A DNA stretch of 64,000 bases. Source: Alteromonas genovensis. GTDB lineage: Bacteria > Pseudomonadota > Gammaproteobacteria > Enterobacterales > Alteromonadaceae. The notes beneath the pieces were generated by a model. The model was not told the DNA's origin and ran no database searches. It was given only the letters and a program-made list of their open reading frames with translations. How positions within the stretch are numbered: the first letter of the stretch is position 1; each line of letters starts with the position of its first letter. Below are positions 26,370-35,656 of this stretch, piece after piece. The position numbers and the translations under genes were made by a program. The stretch covers positions 62,001-126,000 of the forward strand of contig NZ_JAAAWO010000002.1 in assembly GCF_010500895.1 (NCBI RefSeq). The letters run 5' to 3'.

Positions 26370-27509
26370 TTACACAAAGCAGGAAAGCAGCGTATTTAAG
26401 TAGCGTCGGCCCTTAGCTGTAACCTGCCAGTGATGCGGTGTAATGTCTAGCAGTCCTTTTTGCGCAGCATCATCAAGCGCAGCTTTTACCTCATCGCTTA
26501 TTGAAACGCCTGTTAATGCACTATAGTCGTCGATAGGGCAGGGTTCTAAAAGACGGAATCTATTCATAAAAAACTCAAAGGGAATATCGTCTTCTTCTAC
26601 CATTGTGGTGGTATCGATATAAGGGCGACTCATTTCCATATAGCCTCTAGGGTGTTTCACCTTTACTAGCCTTTTTATCGTCCCGCTTTCTATATCCGTT
26701 ATTTTGCCATGAGCCCCGCAGCCAATACCTAGGTAGTCACCAAAACGCCAATAGTTTACATTGTGGCGACACTGGTGGCCTTCTTTTGCATAGGCTGAGA
26801 TTTCATATTGCTGGTAGCCCGCCGCTTCTAACACTTTGTGCCCTTGCTCTTGAATTTCCCACAATATGTCGTCATCTGGTAAGTCGGGAGGGCGAGAGTA
26901 AAAAGGCGTGTTTGGCTCAATGGTCAGCTGGTACCACGATAGGTGATATGGATTAAGGGCGATGCCTTTATCTAAGTCTGCCATGGCATTGTCGACGCTT
27001 TGCTGAGGCAACCCATGCATAAGATCAAGATTGAACGTAGGCAGTCCAGCGCTGTGCGCCTGCTTTACTGCATTGATGGCTTGGTCATCATTATGAATAC
27101 GCCCAAGCACCGCTAAATGCTGCGGTTGGAAGCTTTGAATTCCTACAGAAATACGGTTTACGCCAGCGTGATAAAACCCTAAAAACTTTCCAGCCTCCAC
27201 GGTACCAGGGTTGGCCTCCATGGTAATTTCCGCATCAGGTGCTAAATTTACCCGGGCTTTTATGCCAGCGATAATATCTGCCATTGCGTCTGCAGAAAAT
27301 AAGCTTGGTGTGCCGCCACCAATAAACACGGTATCTACCTGCCTATCGCCAATAGACTTGGCGTCTTCTGCAAGGTCGTCGAGTAGATGAGCTACGTATT
27401 CTTTTTCTGGCAATGCCGACTTTAATCCATGTGAATTGAAGTCGCAGTAAGGGCATTTTTGTACGCACCAAGGAATATGCACATACAAACTAAGGGGTGG
27501 ATTACGCAA
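26370..27509 (-). CDS. hemW: HemW, radical SAM heme chaperone
   Basis: A 379-residue radical SAM protein related to oxygen-independent coproporphyrinogen oxidase but of the HemW (YggW) type. The cluster motif CVQKCPYC sits at residues 15-22. [23 protein letters not shown] and the SVGIQSF segments follow. HemW lacks the extra N-terminal region of true HemN and delivers heme rather than oxidising coproporphyrinogen. The start is a TTG at 27509 that overlaps the rdgB stop by 8 bases, so the pair is translationally coupled, an arrangement conserved in gammaproteobacteria. Confidence 0.92.
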   Translation of the reverse strand: MRNPPLSLYVHIPWCVQKCPYCDFNSHGLKSALPEKEYVAHLLDDLAEDAKSIGDRQVDTVFIGGGTPSLFSADAMADIIAGIKARVNLAPDAEITMEANPGTVEAGKFLGFYHAGVNRISVGIQSFQPQHLAVLGRIHNDDQAINAVKQAHSAGLPTFNLDLMHGLPQQSVDNAMADLDKGIALNPYHLSWYQLTIEPNTPFYSRPPDLPDDDILWEIQEQGHKVLEAAGYQQYEISAYAKEGHQCRHNVNYWRFGDYLGIGCGAHGKITDIESGTIKRLVKVKHPRGYMEMSRPYIDTTTMVEEDDIPFEFFMNRFRLLEPCPIDDYSALTGVSISDEVKAALDDAAQKGLLDITPHHWQVTAKGRRYLNTLLSCFV

Positions 27510-28104
27510 AAGCAGATCTCATATTATCAAGTAAAATAGCCAGCGCGTTACCGCGATGACTAACGCGATTTTTTTCGCCGCTTTCTAGCTCTGCCGCCGT
27601 GCAGCCGTGGGAAGGCAGATTAAAAATGGGGTCGTATCCAAAACCACCGTCGCCTTGGCGAGCTTTAAGAATTTCGCCTTGCCATTTGCCTTGGCTAACT
27701 AGCGGTACAGGATCATCAGCGTGACGCATAAATACTAGTGTGCAAAAGAAGTGGGCCTTGCGATTTGCTTCGCCATCAAGATCAGCCAGTAGCTTATCGA
27801 TGTTGTCACCGTCGTTGGCGTTTTCACCAGCATAGCGTGCCGAGTAAATGCCTGGGGCACCGCCTAATGCATCAACCACCAACCCAGAGTCGTCAGCGAT
27901 AGCGGGCAAACCCGTTACCTGAGCCGCATGGCGCGCTTTAATAATGGCATTTTCTACAAAGGTGGTACCTGTTTCTGGAACGTCTTCAACGCCCAGTTCT
28001 TTTTGTGCAATTACGTCTACGCCATAGTCAGCAAAAAGAGAGGTGAATTCACGTACCTTGCCTTGATTACCCGAGGCTAAAACAATTTTTTGGGGAAATG
28101 TCAT
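27502..28104 (-). CDS. rdgB: XTP/dITP diphosphatase RdgB
   Basis: This house-cleaning pyrophosphatase of the Ham1 family hydrolyses dITP, XTP and related damaged purine nucleotides to monophosphates. The start is set at the ATG at 28104 ([16 protein letters not shown]), which matches the family's N-terminus. An upstream in-frame start would add 29 residues of unlikely sequence. Family motifs are [64 protein letters not shown] and SHRGNAL. The protein is about 200 residues, the usual length. It is followed by hemW with an 8-base overlap. Confidence 0.93.
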   Translation of the reverse strand: MTFPQKIVLASGNQGKVREFTSLFADYGVDVIAQKELGVEDVPETGTTFVENAIIKARHAAQVTGLPAIADDSGLVVDALGGAPGIYSARYAGENANDGDNIDKLLADLDGEANRKAHFFCTLVFMRHADDPVPLVSQGKWQGEILKARQGDGGFGYDPIFNLPSHGCTAAELESGEKNRVSHRGNALAILLDNMRSAFA

Positions 28105-28336
28105 ATCATTACTCTGAGTTGAATAGGTTTGCCACAGCCAGTAGGCCAAGTGAACTGAGTCAACAGAAGGCACTACAGGGCACTTTGTCATTGTACAATC
28201 TGATAGCTAGCTTTGTTTCTAGCCATACCCATTAAATTTAATGATTAAACTTAATAGCTAAATTTGATGGCTCAATTTAATTGCACAAATTAGATGCACT
28301 CGTTAAATACCCTTGCAGCGCTTAACAACCTCTGAC

Positions 28337-29596
28337 TTACTTGGCTTTTTTGCCAGCTGACTTTGCTTTTGAACTGGCCCTTGCTTTCGCTTTGTTCTTC
28401 GGCCTTGTCTTTTTCTTTGTTGCTACCTTTTTCTTTTTGGCAGTAATTTTGGGCGTCTTGTTTTTAGGTCTAAGCTCGGCGATAACCCGCCCTTTAATAG
28501 GCTCTTCCATATAACGGGCAGCTTTTGCAACCATGGCAAAGTCGTGGGCTTCTACCAGTGAAATAGCAGTACCTTTTGCGCCAGCGCGGCCAGTTCTTCC
28601 TATTCTGTGCACGTAAATATCGGCTTTGCGTGGCATATCAAAATTAATCACATGGCTTACATCGGGTACGTCTATTCCACGTGCCGCAACGTCGGTGGCA
28701 AGTAAAATAGGCACTTCACCGCTTTTAAAACGCGCTAATGCGGCGTTTCTTTTATCTTGTGGCATTTCGCCCTGAAGCCAGCAAACATTAATTCCTTTAG
28801 ACGCAAGCACGTCTTTAAGCATCTGCAAACGCTCTCGTGTTTTTACAAACACAACTGCAGTAGTCACTTGCTCTTTAAGAATGTGAATAAGCAGCGCTTG
28901 TTTATGAGCGAAGTCATCGGCGAGGTGATACCACTGGTGTATTTTATTTTTTTCTTTGCGCGATGGATTTGCTTCAACAACTTCAGGGTTAATTAAGATG
29001 TCTTTCGCAAAGTTTTTTACCCCAGCGCCTTCTAGCGTTGCTGAGAAAAGCAGGTTCTGTTTGCGCCAGCGAGCTTCTGTGGCTATTTGATTTACCACGG
29101 TAGAAAAACCCATATCAAGCATACGATCAGCTTCATCAAGAATTAAGCATTCAATATCACGGCAGTCAGCCGTTTCTTTTTCGATGTGCTCTAAAAGGCG
29201 TCCCGGTGTGGCTACAAGAATATCTAAGTTTTGGCTTAGTGTTTCTTTGTCGGTGCCATAGTTAATACCGCCAGTAATAACACCACAAATTAATTGCGTA
29301 TGTTTGGTAAAACTTTTAGCTTGCTCGTATACCTGAAGAGCAAGTTCACGAGTGGGCGTTAGAATTAATATACGCGTAGCGCCAGGTTGCTTACGCGGGT
29401 AATCCAGCAAAAATTGACACGCAGGCAACAAGAATGCCGCTGTCTTTCCGGTACCGGTGGGTGCAGACGCTAAAATGTCTCGTCCGTCCATGGCAAGTGG
29501 AATAACCAATTCTTGAATATTGGTTGGGGTTTCATAACCCATATCGGCCACGGCGTGACAGAGAGTTTCGTCTAATTCGAGTTCTTCGAAAGTCAT
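28337..29596 (-). CDS. srmB: DEAD-box RNA helicase SrmB
   Basis: This ATP-dependent RNA helicase is involved in 50S ribosome assembly. All DEAD-box motifs are visible: Q motif (PTNIQELVIPLAM), Walker A APTGTGKT (about residues 45-52), PTRELALQV, ITGGINYGTD, ATPGRLLEH, DEAD (about 152), SATLEG, then VFVKTRERL, TDVAARGIDVPDV and HRIGRTGRAG. The overall sequence follows SrmB rather than RhlE or DeaD. A Lys/Arg/Ala-rich tail of about 45 residues probably binds RNA. I use the ATG at 29596 (MTFEELELDE). The longer frame from 29653 has no family support. The gene diverges from msrA. Confidence 0.9.
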   Translation of the reverse strand: MTFEELELDETLCHAVADMGYETPTNIQELVIPLAMDGRDILASAPTGTGKTAAFLLPACQFLLDYPRKQPGATRILILTPTRELALQVYEQAKSFTKHTQLICGVITGGINYGTDKETLSQNLDILVATPGRLLEHIEKETADCRDIECLILDEADRMLDMGFSTVVNQIATEARWRKQNLLFSATLEGAGVKNFAKDILINPEVVEANPSRKEKNKIHQWYHLADDFAHKQALLIHILKEQVTTAVVFVKTRERLQMLKDVLASKGINVCWLQGEMPQDKRNAALARFKSGEVPILLATDVAARGIDVPDVSHVINFDMPRKADIYVHRIGRTGRAGAKGTAISLVEAHDFAMVAKAARYMEEPIKGRVIAELRPKNKTPKITAKKKKVATKKKTRPKNKAKARASSKAKSAGKKAK

Positions 29597-29797
29597 AGTA
29601 TAAAAACGCTTAAAATGAATGGGGTGTATTGTAGCATTGATGCGTCGAAACACAGAAAAAAACTGTACAGGAAATGAGATTATCTCAGCATTCCCTTTCG
29701 TTCTCGTTTACGCGTTTTGCATCAAGCGCAATGGTAAAGTTGATAGCGCTAAATTAAAACCGCGATTTTGTTTTAACCGTATAGACTCAATAATTGA

Positions 29798-29845
29798 CAC
29801 AAACACAAACACAAACACAAACACAAACACAAATACAAACGCAAA
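29798..29845 (+). repeat. Hexanucleotide repeat (CACAAA), eight units
   Basis: Six exact CACAAA units run from 29798 to 29833. TACAAA and CGCAAA complete the array to 29845. It lies in the 337-base intergenic region between srmB and msrA, 88 bases upstream of the msrA ATG. Such arrays can change length by slippage and alter promoter spacing. Confidence 0.9.
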
Positions 29846-29933
29846 GCAGGCGAGGTCAACACGTCCGCGTGTTTGAAAATAGCTAATCAACATAGCTAAA
29901 AAAAGCGCTTCTCAAAATAGGTAAAACGTTGTT

Positions 29934-30533
29934 ATGAAAAAAATTCTTACGCTGGCAATAACATGTGCCGTACTTTTTTATGGTCCTTTAGCAATGGCTG
30001 CGAAAACGAAACAAGCCATACTGGCAGGTGGCTGCTTTTGGTGTATGGAAAAAGACTTTGAAACATTGGAAGGGGTCACTGACGTTATTTCAGGCTTCAC
30101 TGGGGGAAAACTTAAAAATCCAACGTATAGTGGCAATCATAAAGGTCATTACGAAGCCGTGTTGATCACTTACGACACTAGCGTGTTGAGCTATCAAGAT
30201 ATTCTGGACCATTACTGGGTAAACATCGACCCATTTGATGACAAAGGTCAGTTCTGTGATAAAGGACCTAGCTACCGCAGTGCTATTTTTGTAAAAAACG
30301 AGAGTGAGCGCATGCTGGCAGAAAAGTCTAAGCAGGCAGTTATCAGTCAGTTTCCAAATCAGCAGGTGGTTACGCCTATTCTCGATGCCTCAACCTTTTA
30401 CCCCATTAAAGGTGATGAAAGCTATCATCAGGACTACTACAAAAAAAGCCCAATCCGTTATGCAACGTATCGCTGGGGATGTGGCCGCGACGCTCGCTTA
30501 GAAGAAATTTGGGGTGATGCTGTCACGCACTGA
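29934..30533 (+). CDS. msrA: Periplasmic peptide methionine sulfoxide reductase MsrA
   Basis: This enzyme reduces methionine-S-sulfoxide in proteins. The catalytic motif GCFWC begins near residue 33 (Cys34), followed by ExxFE-type EKDFETLEGV, VISGFTGG, PTYSGNHKGHYEAV and DPFDDKGQFCDKGPSYRSAIF. A signal peptide (ending AMA at about residue 22) places it in the periplasm, unlike cytoplasmic E. coli MsrA. Extra cysteines near the end (WGCGRDAR) could be resolving residues. It is followed by the broken S46 peptidase gene in the same orientation. Confidence 0.92.
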   Translation: MKKILTLAITCAVLFYGPLAMAAKTKQAILAGGCFWCMEKDFETLEGVTDVISGFTGGKLKNPTYSGNHKGHYEAVLITYDTSVLSYQDILDHYWVNIDPFDDKGQFCDKGPSYRSAIFVKNESERMLAEKSKQAVISQFPNQQVVTPILDASTFYPIKGDESYHQDYYKKSPIRYATYRWGCGRDARLEEIWGDAVTH

Positions 30534-30557
30534 GTACTTCACCTCCTTTGGTTACAC

Positions 30558-32378
30558 TTGTTAATAATTGTGTGCTCACAATATGAATACGCTTTTGCGA
30601 CAATGCAAAAATACTACACTGGTGGTATAAAAGAGTCGGTAGAAGGGCGTGCGCGCTTCGATGCTATCGAAGCTAACCGTAAAGCATTGATCACCGAATG
30701 TGAGTCACAACCGGGTTTCCGCTGCTCAGTGCCGTCATTTTTCCAAGGCCTTGAATACAAGCTTATTAAACAAATGGAAATACGCGATGTTCGCATTGTG
30801 TATGCACCTGCAGACTCCATTGGGAAATACGGCGGTGATATCGATAACTGGATGTGGCCTCGCCACACGGGCGACTTTTCATTCTATCGTGCTTACGTGG
30901 GTAAAGACGGTAAGCCAGCCGATTTTAGTGAAGAGAACGTACCGTTTAAGCCAGAACATTTCTTAAAAGTGTCTGCAGCAGGTCTTAGCGATGGCGACTT
31001 TGTTATGGCAGCGGGGTACCCGGGCTCAACAAATCGCTATGCGCGGTTGTCTCGCGTATCGTATACATTCGATTGGTTGTACCCCACCTATTTAGATTTG
31101 GTAGGCGAGTGGATTGATACTATCGAAAAAGCGTCAGAAGAAGGAAGCGACGCGCGCATTAAATGCGAAGCGACTCTTGCCGGTTTAAATAACTTCCATA
31201 AAAACACATTAGGCCAGCTATCTGGTGCCAAACGAGTGGGATTAGTACCACGTCGTGCTGAGCGCGAAGCACAGTTGTCCGCTTGGCTTGATAAAAATGA
31301 CAAAAGCGAACTTAAACAGGCGCTAGCTGAACTAGACGCGGTAAGCGAACAGCAGATGCAAATGAATAAGCAAAACTTTTGGTACAACAACTTGAATCGC
31401 GCTCAGTTACTGTCGTCTGCGCAGACACTATATCGCAATGCTATTGAGAGTGAAAAGCCAGATGCAGAGCGTGAATCTGGATTTCAAGAACGGGATCAAA
31501 TTCGTTTGAAAGAAGGAATGGAGCGAATAGAGCGTCGTTTCGATCCGGTTGTTGATCAAGCTGTTTGGCAAAAAATGATCAGCATGTATTGAGAGCAGCC
31601 TGAAGAAAATCGCGTTGCGTCATTTGACGAGGCAGTTGGCATCAACGGCTCTACGGACAACCAAACACTGCAGAAAACGTTGAAGGCGTTTTACGATAAT
31701 ACCTCATTAACCGACACTGAAACTCGACTTTCCTGGCTTACCGCTAGCCGTGAAGACTTTGAAAAAAGTGATGACCCATTCATTAAATTGGCCGTTGCCC
31801 TTTTCGATACTGAAATGAGTATTGAAGATCAAAGCAAAACCTTAAGCGGCAAAGCCACAGCGCTTCGGCCTAAATATATGAAGGCAATTATTGAATGGCA
31901 GAAGTCGATGGGAAGTTTGGCTTATCCAGATGCTAACAGCACATTGCGTGTGACTTACGGCAACGTAATGGGCGGTTCGCCTAACGATGGCCTTATCTAC
32001 GAGCCTTTCACCCGTCTAGAAGGGATCACTGAGAAAGACACTGGCGAAACTCCGTTTAATTCACCTAAAAAACAGCTTTCACTCATCAATGAGTCTCAGT
32101 ACGGCCCGTATAAATTGGATGATATAAACAGCGTTCCAGTTAACTTCTTAACCGACTTAGATTCTACAGGCGGTAACTCAGGATCTGCTACTTTAAACTC
32201 GAAAGCCGAATTAATTGGTTTATTGTTTGATGGAACCTTTGAGAGTGTAAACTCAGATTGGGATTTCGACCCTAAAGCTACCCGCACTATCCACGTTGAT
32301 ACCCGCTATATGCTTTGGGTAATGGAGTATGTAGATGGGGCGAACAACTTAATTGAAGAAATGACAGTGGTGAGATAA
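30558..32378 (+). pseudogene. Broken S46 family dipeptidyl-peptidase (DPP7/DPP11-like)
   Basis: Two plus-strand frames in the same register encode one S46 peptidase. The first (to 31592) has EGRARFDAIEANRKALI, GGDIDNWMWPRHTGDFSFYRAYV and VMAAGYPGSTNRYARLS. The second (from about 31593) has the catalytic-serine segment TGGNSGSATLN and DTRYMLWVMEY. A TGA at 31590-31592 interrupts the frame, and sequence resumes without a shift (EQPEENRVASFDEAVG). The first 150-200 residues of the family, with signal peptide and catalytic histidine, are missing: homology begins only near 30627 (TGGIKESVEG). S46 enzymes are normally about 720 residues. Both a 5' deletion and a nonsense codon mean the gene is dead, barring assembly error. 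Confidence 0.85.
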
Positions 32379-32418
32379 AAGTTGCTAGGTAAAAGCTGTT
32401 AGTAACAAACTGAAATAT

Positions 32419-32448
32419 AAAAGCCAGCCTGATTAAAAGCTGGCTTTT
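32419..32448. terminator. Bidirectional terminator between the S46 remnant and the outer-membrane protein gene
   Basis: A 10-base stem, AAAAGCCAGC with GCTGGCTTTT, has a 10-base loop and runs of A and T on the two sides, between convergent genes. Confidence 0.85.
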
Positions 32449-32468
32449 TAGTATTTAAAAACTGTTAT

Positions 32469-33056
32469 TTAGAAGCGGTATTCAACACCGATACTCGCTT
32501 GTTTTAAATCGGTTTCAAAGTTAGTGTCGTCAATATCGTCAACGGCTTCTTCCGCGTCTAGTTCCGCGTCGTATACCGTGTATTCCGCGTTTACTAGGAA
32601 GTTAGCGGTAATGGCGTAACTTAAACCTGCGCCAACGAAAAGGCTTTCATCGTCGGATTCATTCGATATGCCACCTAAATTATACTCAGTTTCTGACCAC
32701 AGTTGACCTGCTTTTGCATAGAGTGAGAAACGGTCTGTTAACGGAAGGATACCTTTAATCGCTGCCGTATACCCATCGGTATTCCCGCCAGCAAGGTCGG
32801 TGCCGTAGTCACCAAAATCGATAAAACTACCTTCTAATGCAACGTATTCGTTAAATTTATAACCTAGCAATCCTTGCCATACATCTTTGTCGTCATCAAA
32901 GTCGTCTTCACCTTCTACACGAAGGTAACCGTAGTTACCACCTACATAAAAACCACTGTCGTCAGCTGTCATATCGTTTGATTGCGCATGGGCACCAAAC
33001 GATGTTAGCGATGAGAGTGCTGCGATTCCTGCAAGTGTTGTAAGTGTTTTTTTCAT
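32469..33056 (-). CDS. Small outer-membrane beta-barrel protein (OmpA-like/OmpW-like barrel)
   Basis: A 195-residue protein with a signal peptide ending in AHAQ, alternating aromatic beta-strands (GFYVGGNYGYLRVEG, YVALEGSFIDFGDYG, RFSLYAKAGQLWSETEY) and the C-terminal phenylalanine of outer-membrane barrels (ASIGVEYRF). Very acidic loops (DDFDDDKDV, DAELDAEEAVDDIDD) are typical of marine surface proteins. It fits the generic outer membrane protein beta-barrel domain of about eight strands. A substrate or role is not evident. It is transcribed alone: a palindrome-rich region lies upstream and a terminator downstream. Confidence 0.8.
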   Translation of the reverse strand: MKKTLTTLAGIAALSSLTSFGAHAQSNDMTADDSGFYVGGNYGYLRVEGEDDFDDDKDVWQGLLGYKFNEYVALEGSFIDFGDYGTDLAGGNTDGYTAAIKGILPLTDRFSLYAKAGQLWSETEYNLGGISNESDDESLFVGAGLSYAITANFLVNAEYTVYDAELDAEEAVDDIDDTNFETDLKQASIGVEYRF

Positions 33057-33198
33057 AATGACATCCTCTTTTCAATTTATAACTTTCCATTAGCTTCCCT
33101 CAGGGAAGTTCAACGTGAAGCTGTAATTGTTCACGGTTGATGTGATTAACTATTCAATTGGTATGCCAGCGTAAATTTCACAGAAAAGAGGAAAAACC

Positions 33199-33213
33199 GT
33201 GAAAGAGTTTCAC
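33199..33213. promoter_or_regulatory. Palindrome GTGAAAgagTTTCAC upstream of the barrel gene
   Basis: Perfect 6-base arms around a 3-base centre, about 145 bases upstream of the barrel start. Further copies of TTCACA/TGTGAA-like sequence flank it (near 33176 and 33209). It is a candidate operator, with no known regulator assigned. Confidence 0.35.
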
Positions 33214-33240
33214 AGTTTACACAGGTTTTTGACCGGAGTT

Positions 33241-33273
33241 GTACAGCTTCTAATCGTCGATTAAAAGCTGTAC
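33241..33273. other. 33-base near-perfect palindrome downstream of cca
   Basis: GTACAGCTT (33241-33249) and TAATCG (33251-33256) mirror CGATTA (33258-33263) and AAGCTGTAC (33265-33273) around a single T, with one C/A mismatch. It lies between the cca stop and the barrel promoter. It could fold as a transcript-end hairpin but has no T run, so an operator or processing site is also possible. Confidence 0.5.
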
Positions 33274-33329
33274 GGCAGAACTTTCATGCTCTTTGAAAAG
33301 AATACATAAGCTTTGCTGTATGTAATGAC

Positions 33330-34598
33330 TTACTTAGCGCCTTCGCCTTTGACTGACTTAATAGCATGGCCTATGGCTTGCAGCTTTTCTTTATCTAAAG
33401 CTTCTTTTATTGCTGCGCCTTTGTGCCCTTTGGCAATAATGTCTTTAACATTAACCTGGTTCGCTGCGGCTAAGGCCTTATTAATTAGGCCGTGCGTGGC
33501 TGACCATTTTACTCCACTTGCCTCTGCTGCTGGACCGATGGCAAAAAGTAATCGTTCAAAGCGCTCAGCTCGTCGCCACGCATCCGCTGCGTTGAAAACA
33601 GTGATCAGGGCATCAGAGGTTATGCAGGTTTCAGTAGAGCTCGCTCTATGGCTCGTCGCGGAGCCAATAATATTGCCTAGCAACAAGGTTTTAAATTTAC
33701 AGGCCAGCACAACAATCTCGCTTACTTGATTTGGCACCCTTAGGCGTTTACACAGCGACGCTGCCTGTTGCTCATTTAACAACATGCAAAGTGAGGTAAA
33801 CCGAGTAATTAATATTTGGGTATCATCCTGTTCTTTTTTATCAGCGCTAACGTTTTCATCAGCCTTACTATCGATACTTCCGTCGTCGTTATCGTTGCTA
33901 TTACCGTTACCATTAGTAGCGGCTACTGCTTTAACCAGTAACGCTATAGCGTCGTCGATGACGTCACTGAGTTCCATAAACCAGCTTGGCAACGCCTTGC
34001 TTTTTGCCAACGTTGAAAAATACACCCCGGGAGACTGCTCTAAAAGGCTGCGCTTAGTCTCTTGCCATACGCGCTCTGCACTTAGTGCTTTTAATTCACC
34101 GCTTGTTGCCATCAATGTCATAAGGGCGATGGTGTCTTCGGCAATGTAAAAAGCTAAGTAGGCATACCTAGCGGCAAAGCGGGCCGCGCGAAACACTCGT
34201 AACGGGTCTTCGCTAAATGCTTGAGAAACATGGCGCAAACATCTGTTTTCTAAATCAGCTTTTCCGTTGTAGGGGTCGATAATATTGCCCGAATCATCTT
34301 GCGCCATGGCGTTAACAGTAAGGTCACGGCGTCGCAAATCCTCTTCAAGCGTCACTTCAGATGATGCATCGCAAATAAAGCCCGTGTAGCCAGCCCCAGA
34401 TTTTCTCTCTGTGCGGGCTAGGGCATATTCTTCATTAGTGCGCGGGTGGAGAAATACAGGGAAGTCTTTTCCTACTTGTGTAAAGCCCTTTGCGAGCATG
34501 TCGTCAGGGGTTGCCCCTACTACCACGTAATCGCGTTCGGTAACGGGCCTTCCTAACAACGTGTCTCTAACGGCACCGCCAACCAAGTAAACTTGCAT
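33330..34598 (-). CDS. cca: CCA-adding tRNA nucleotidyltransferase lacking a recognisable HD domain
   Basis: This enzyme adds or repairs the 3' CCA end of tRNAs. The class II head is clear: [71 protein letters not shown] and [17 protein letters not shown]. It follows E. coli Cca closely for about 220 residues. E. coli Cca then has an HD phosphohydrolase domain with LCHDLGKG and HHGHG. Here that part is shortened and replaced by an Asn/Asp/Ser-rich stretch and [10 protein letters not shown], with no HD dyad. The tail [15 protein letters not shown] resumes similarity. The start ATG at 34598 matches the family. An upstream TTG frame is not used. Confidence 0.9.
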   Translation of the reverse strand: MQVYLVGGAVRDTLLGRPVTERDYVVVGATPDDMLAKGFTQVGKDFPVFLHPRTNEEYALARTERKSGAGYTGFICDASSEVTLEEDLRRRDLTVNAMAQDDSGNIIDPYNGKADLENRCLRHVSQAFSEDPLRVFRAARFAARYAYLAFYIAEDTIALMTLMATSGELKALSAERVWQETKRSLLEQSPGVYFSTLAKSKALPSWFMELSDVIDDAIALLVKAVAATNGNGNSNDNDDGSIDSKADENVSADKKEQDDTQILITRFTSLCMLLNEQQAASLCKRLRVPNQVSEIVVLACKFKTLLLGNIIGSATSHRASSTETCITSDALITVFNAADAWRRAERFERLLFAIGPAAEASGVKWSATHGLINKALAAANQVNVKDIIAKGHKGAAIKEALDKEKLQAIGHAIKSVKGEGAK

Positions 34599-34744
34599 GT
34601 ATTCTCGCTCTTCAAAAAGTAAGGGTAATAATGGTGAGTATACCAATGTTACAATTAAATTTGTTACTGCGTGCTATGGCGCTTTTACTTACCGTCATGC
34701 TCTGGTAGTTTAATCATCGTTTTTACGATGAATTAGCGAAAACC

Positions 34745-35656
34745 ATGTACTTGAATTACTTCGGGTTAAACGACAACCCGTTCTCCATAGCGCCAAACCC
34801 CGACTACCTTTACATGAGCCCACGACACAAAGAGGCTCTAGCACACTTAACCTTCGGCTTAAGGGAAAGCGGTGGTTTTGTCATGCTGACTGGGGAGGTT
34901 GGAACAGGCAAAACAACGGTTTCGCGAAAATTACTTCAACAGCTGCCGGATAATACTCAGGTAGCGATGATTTTAAACCCCACGTTATCAGCCTTAGAGC
35001 TCTTGGCCACAGTGTGTGACGAGTTAGGGCTTTCATATTCATCTGATAAAGCCAGCCTTAAATATTTCACTGACCTCATTTTGTCTAAACTCGCCGAAAA
35101 TCATAAATCGGGTATGAATACCGTATTGATGGTTGATGAAGCGCAGCATTTATTGCCTGAGGTATTAGAGCAGTTGCGCTTATTAACTAATTTAGAGACT
35201 AACCGAGAAAAGCTGCTTAAAGTGGTGTTAATTGGCCAGCCTGAGCTGCAGCAATTGCTTAAACGCAATGAACTCCGACAGCTTGCACAGCGCATTACGG
35301 CTCGATATCACCTGCTGCCGCTAACCGCCCCAGAGGTGAGTTCTTACATTGCACACCGACTTAGCGTGGCAGGTGGCGATATTAGTATTTTCAGTAAGGG
35401 TACCTTGCGTGCAGTACATCAAATAACGGGGGGAATTCCTCGGGTTATTAATTTGCTATGCGATAGGGCGTTAACCCTTTCATTTACTAAGCAACATGCG
35501 GTGGTGAAAAAGCCTATTTTTCTCGCAGCGGCAGAACAAATTTTGGGTGAAGATGTCGTAAGCCAAAGAGTGCAGGGCCAAAACCGATGGTACTTGACGG
35601 GGGCGTTTGTACTAGCGTTAGTGTGTGGGTATGCCATTGGGAGTTTGTATGTCTAG
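34745..35656 (+). CDS. gspA: GspA/ExeA-type AAA ATPase of type II secretion assembly
   Basis: A 303-residue inner-membrane ATPase. The N-terminus MYLNYFGLNDNPFSIAPNP is the ExeA/GspA signature. Walker A is GEVGTGKTT (about 50-58) and Walker B is VLMVDEAQHL (about 126-135). ITGGIPRVINLLCDRALTLSF follows. A single transmembrane helix closes the protein (WYLTGAFVLALVCGYAIGSL), but the long periplasmic peptidoglycan-binding tail of Aeromonas ExeA is absent. GspA and GspB help the secretin GspD assemble across the cell wall. gspB overlaps by 8 bases, so they are co-translated. A perfect 18-base hairpin (34714-34731) lies in the leader. Confidence 0.85.
   Translation: MYLNYFGLNDNPFSIAPNPDYLYMSPRHKEALAHLTFGLRESGGFVMLTGEVGTGKTTVSRKLLQQLPDNTQVAMILNPTLSALELLATVCDELGLSYSSDKASLKYFTDLILSKLAENHKSGMNTVLMVDEAQHLLPEVLEQLRLLTNLETNREKLLKVVLIGQPELQQLLKRNELRQLAQRITARYHLLPLTAPEVSSYIAHRLSVAGGDISIFSKGTLRAVHQITGGIPRVINLLCDRALTLSFTKQHAVVKKPIFLAAAEQILGEDVVSQRVQGQNRWYLTGAFVLALVCGYAIGSLYV

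Noticed and set aside
28230..28243. Palindrome CATTAAATTTAATG upstream of rdgB
   Set aside because: It lies in very AT-rich sequence with several similar TTAAATTT copies, where such symmetry arises easily by chance.
29619..29876. Plus-strand frame encoding an (NT)n tail from the hexanucleotide repeat
   Set aside because: The Asn-Thr run is simply the translated CACAAA array. There is no supporting homology, and the frame overlaps the srmB 5' region.
34714..34731. Perfect 18-base hairpin before gspA as a possible riboswitch or terminator
   Set aside because: It is a simple short stem with a T4 loop and no T run or surrounding structure; nothing identifies a ligand.
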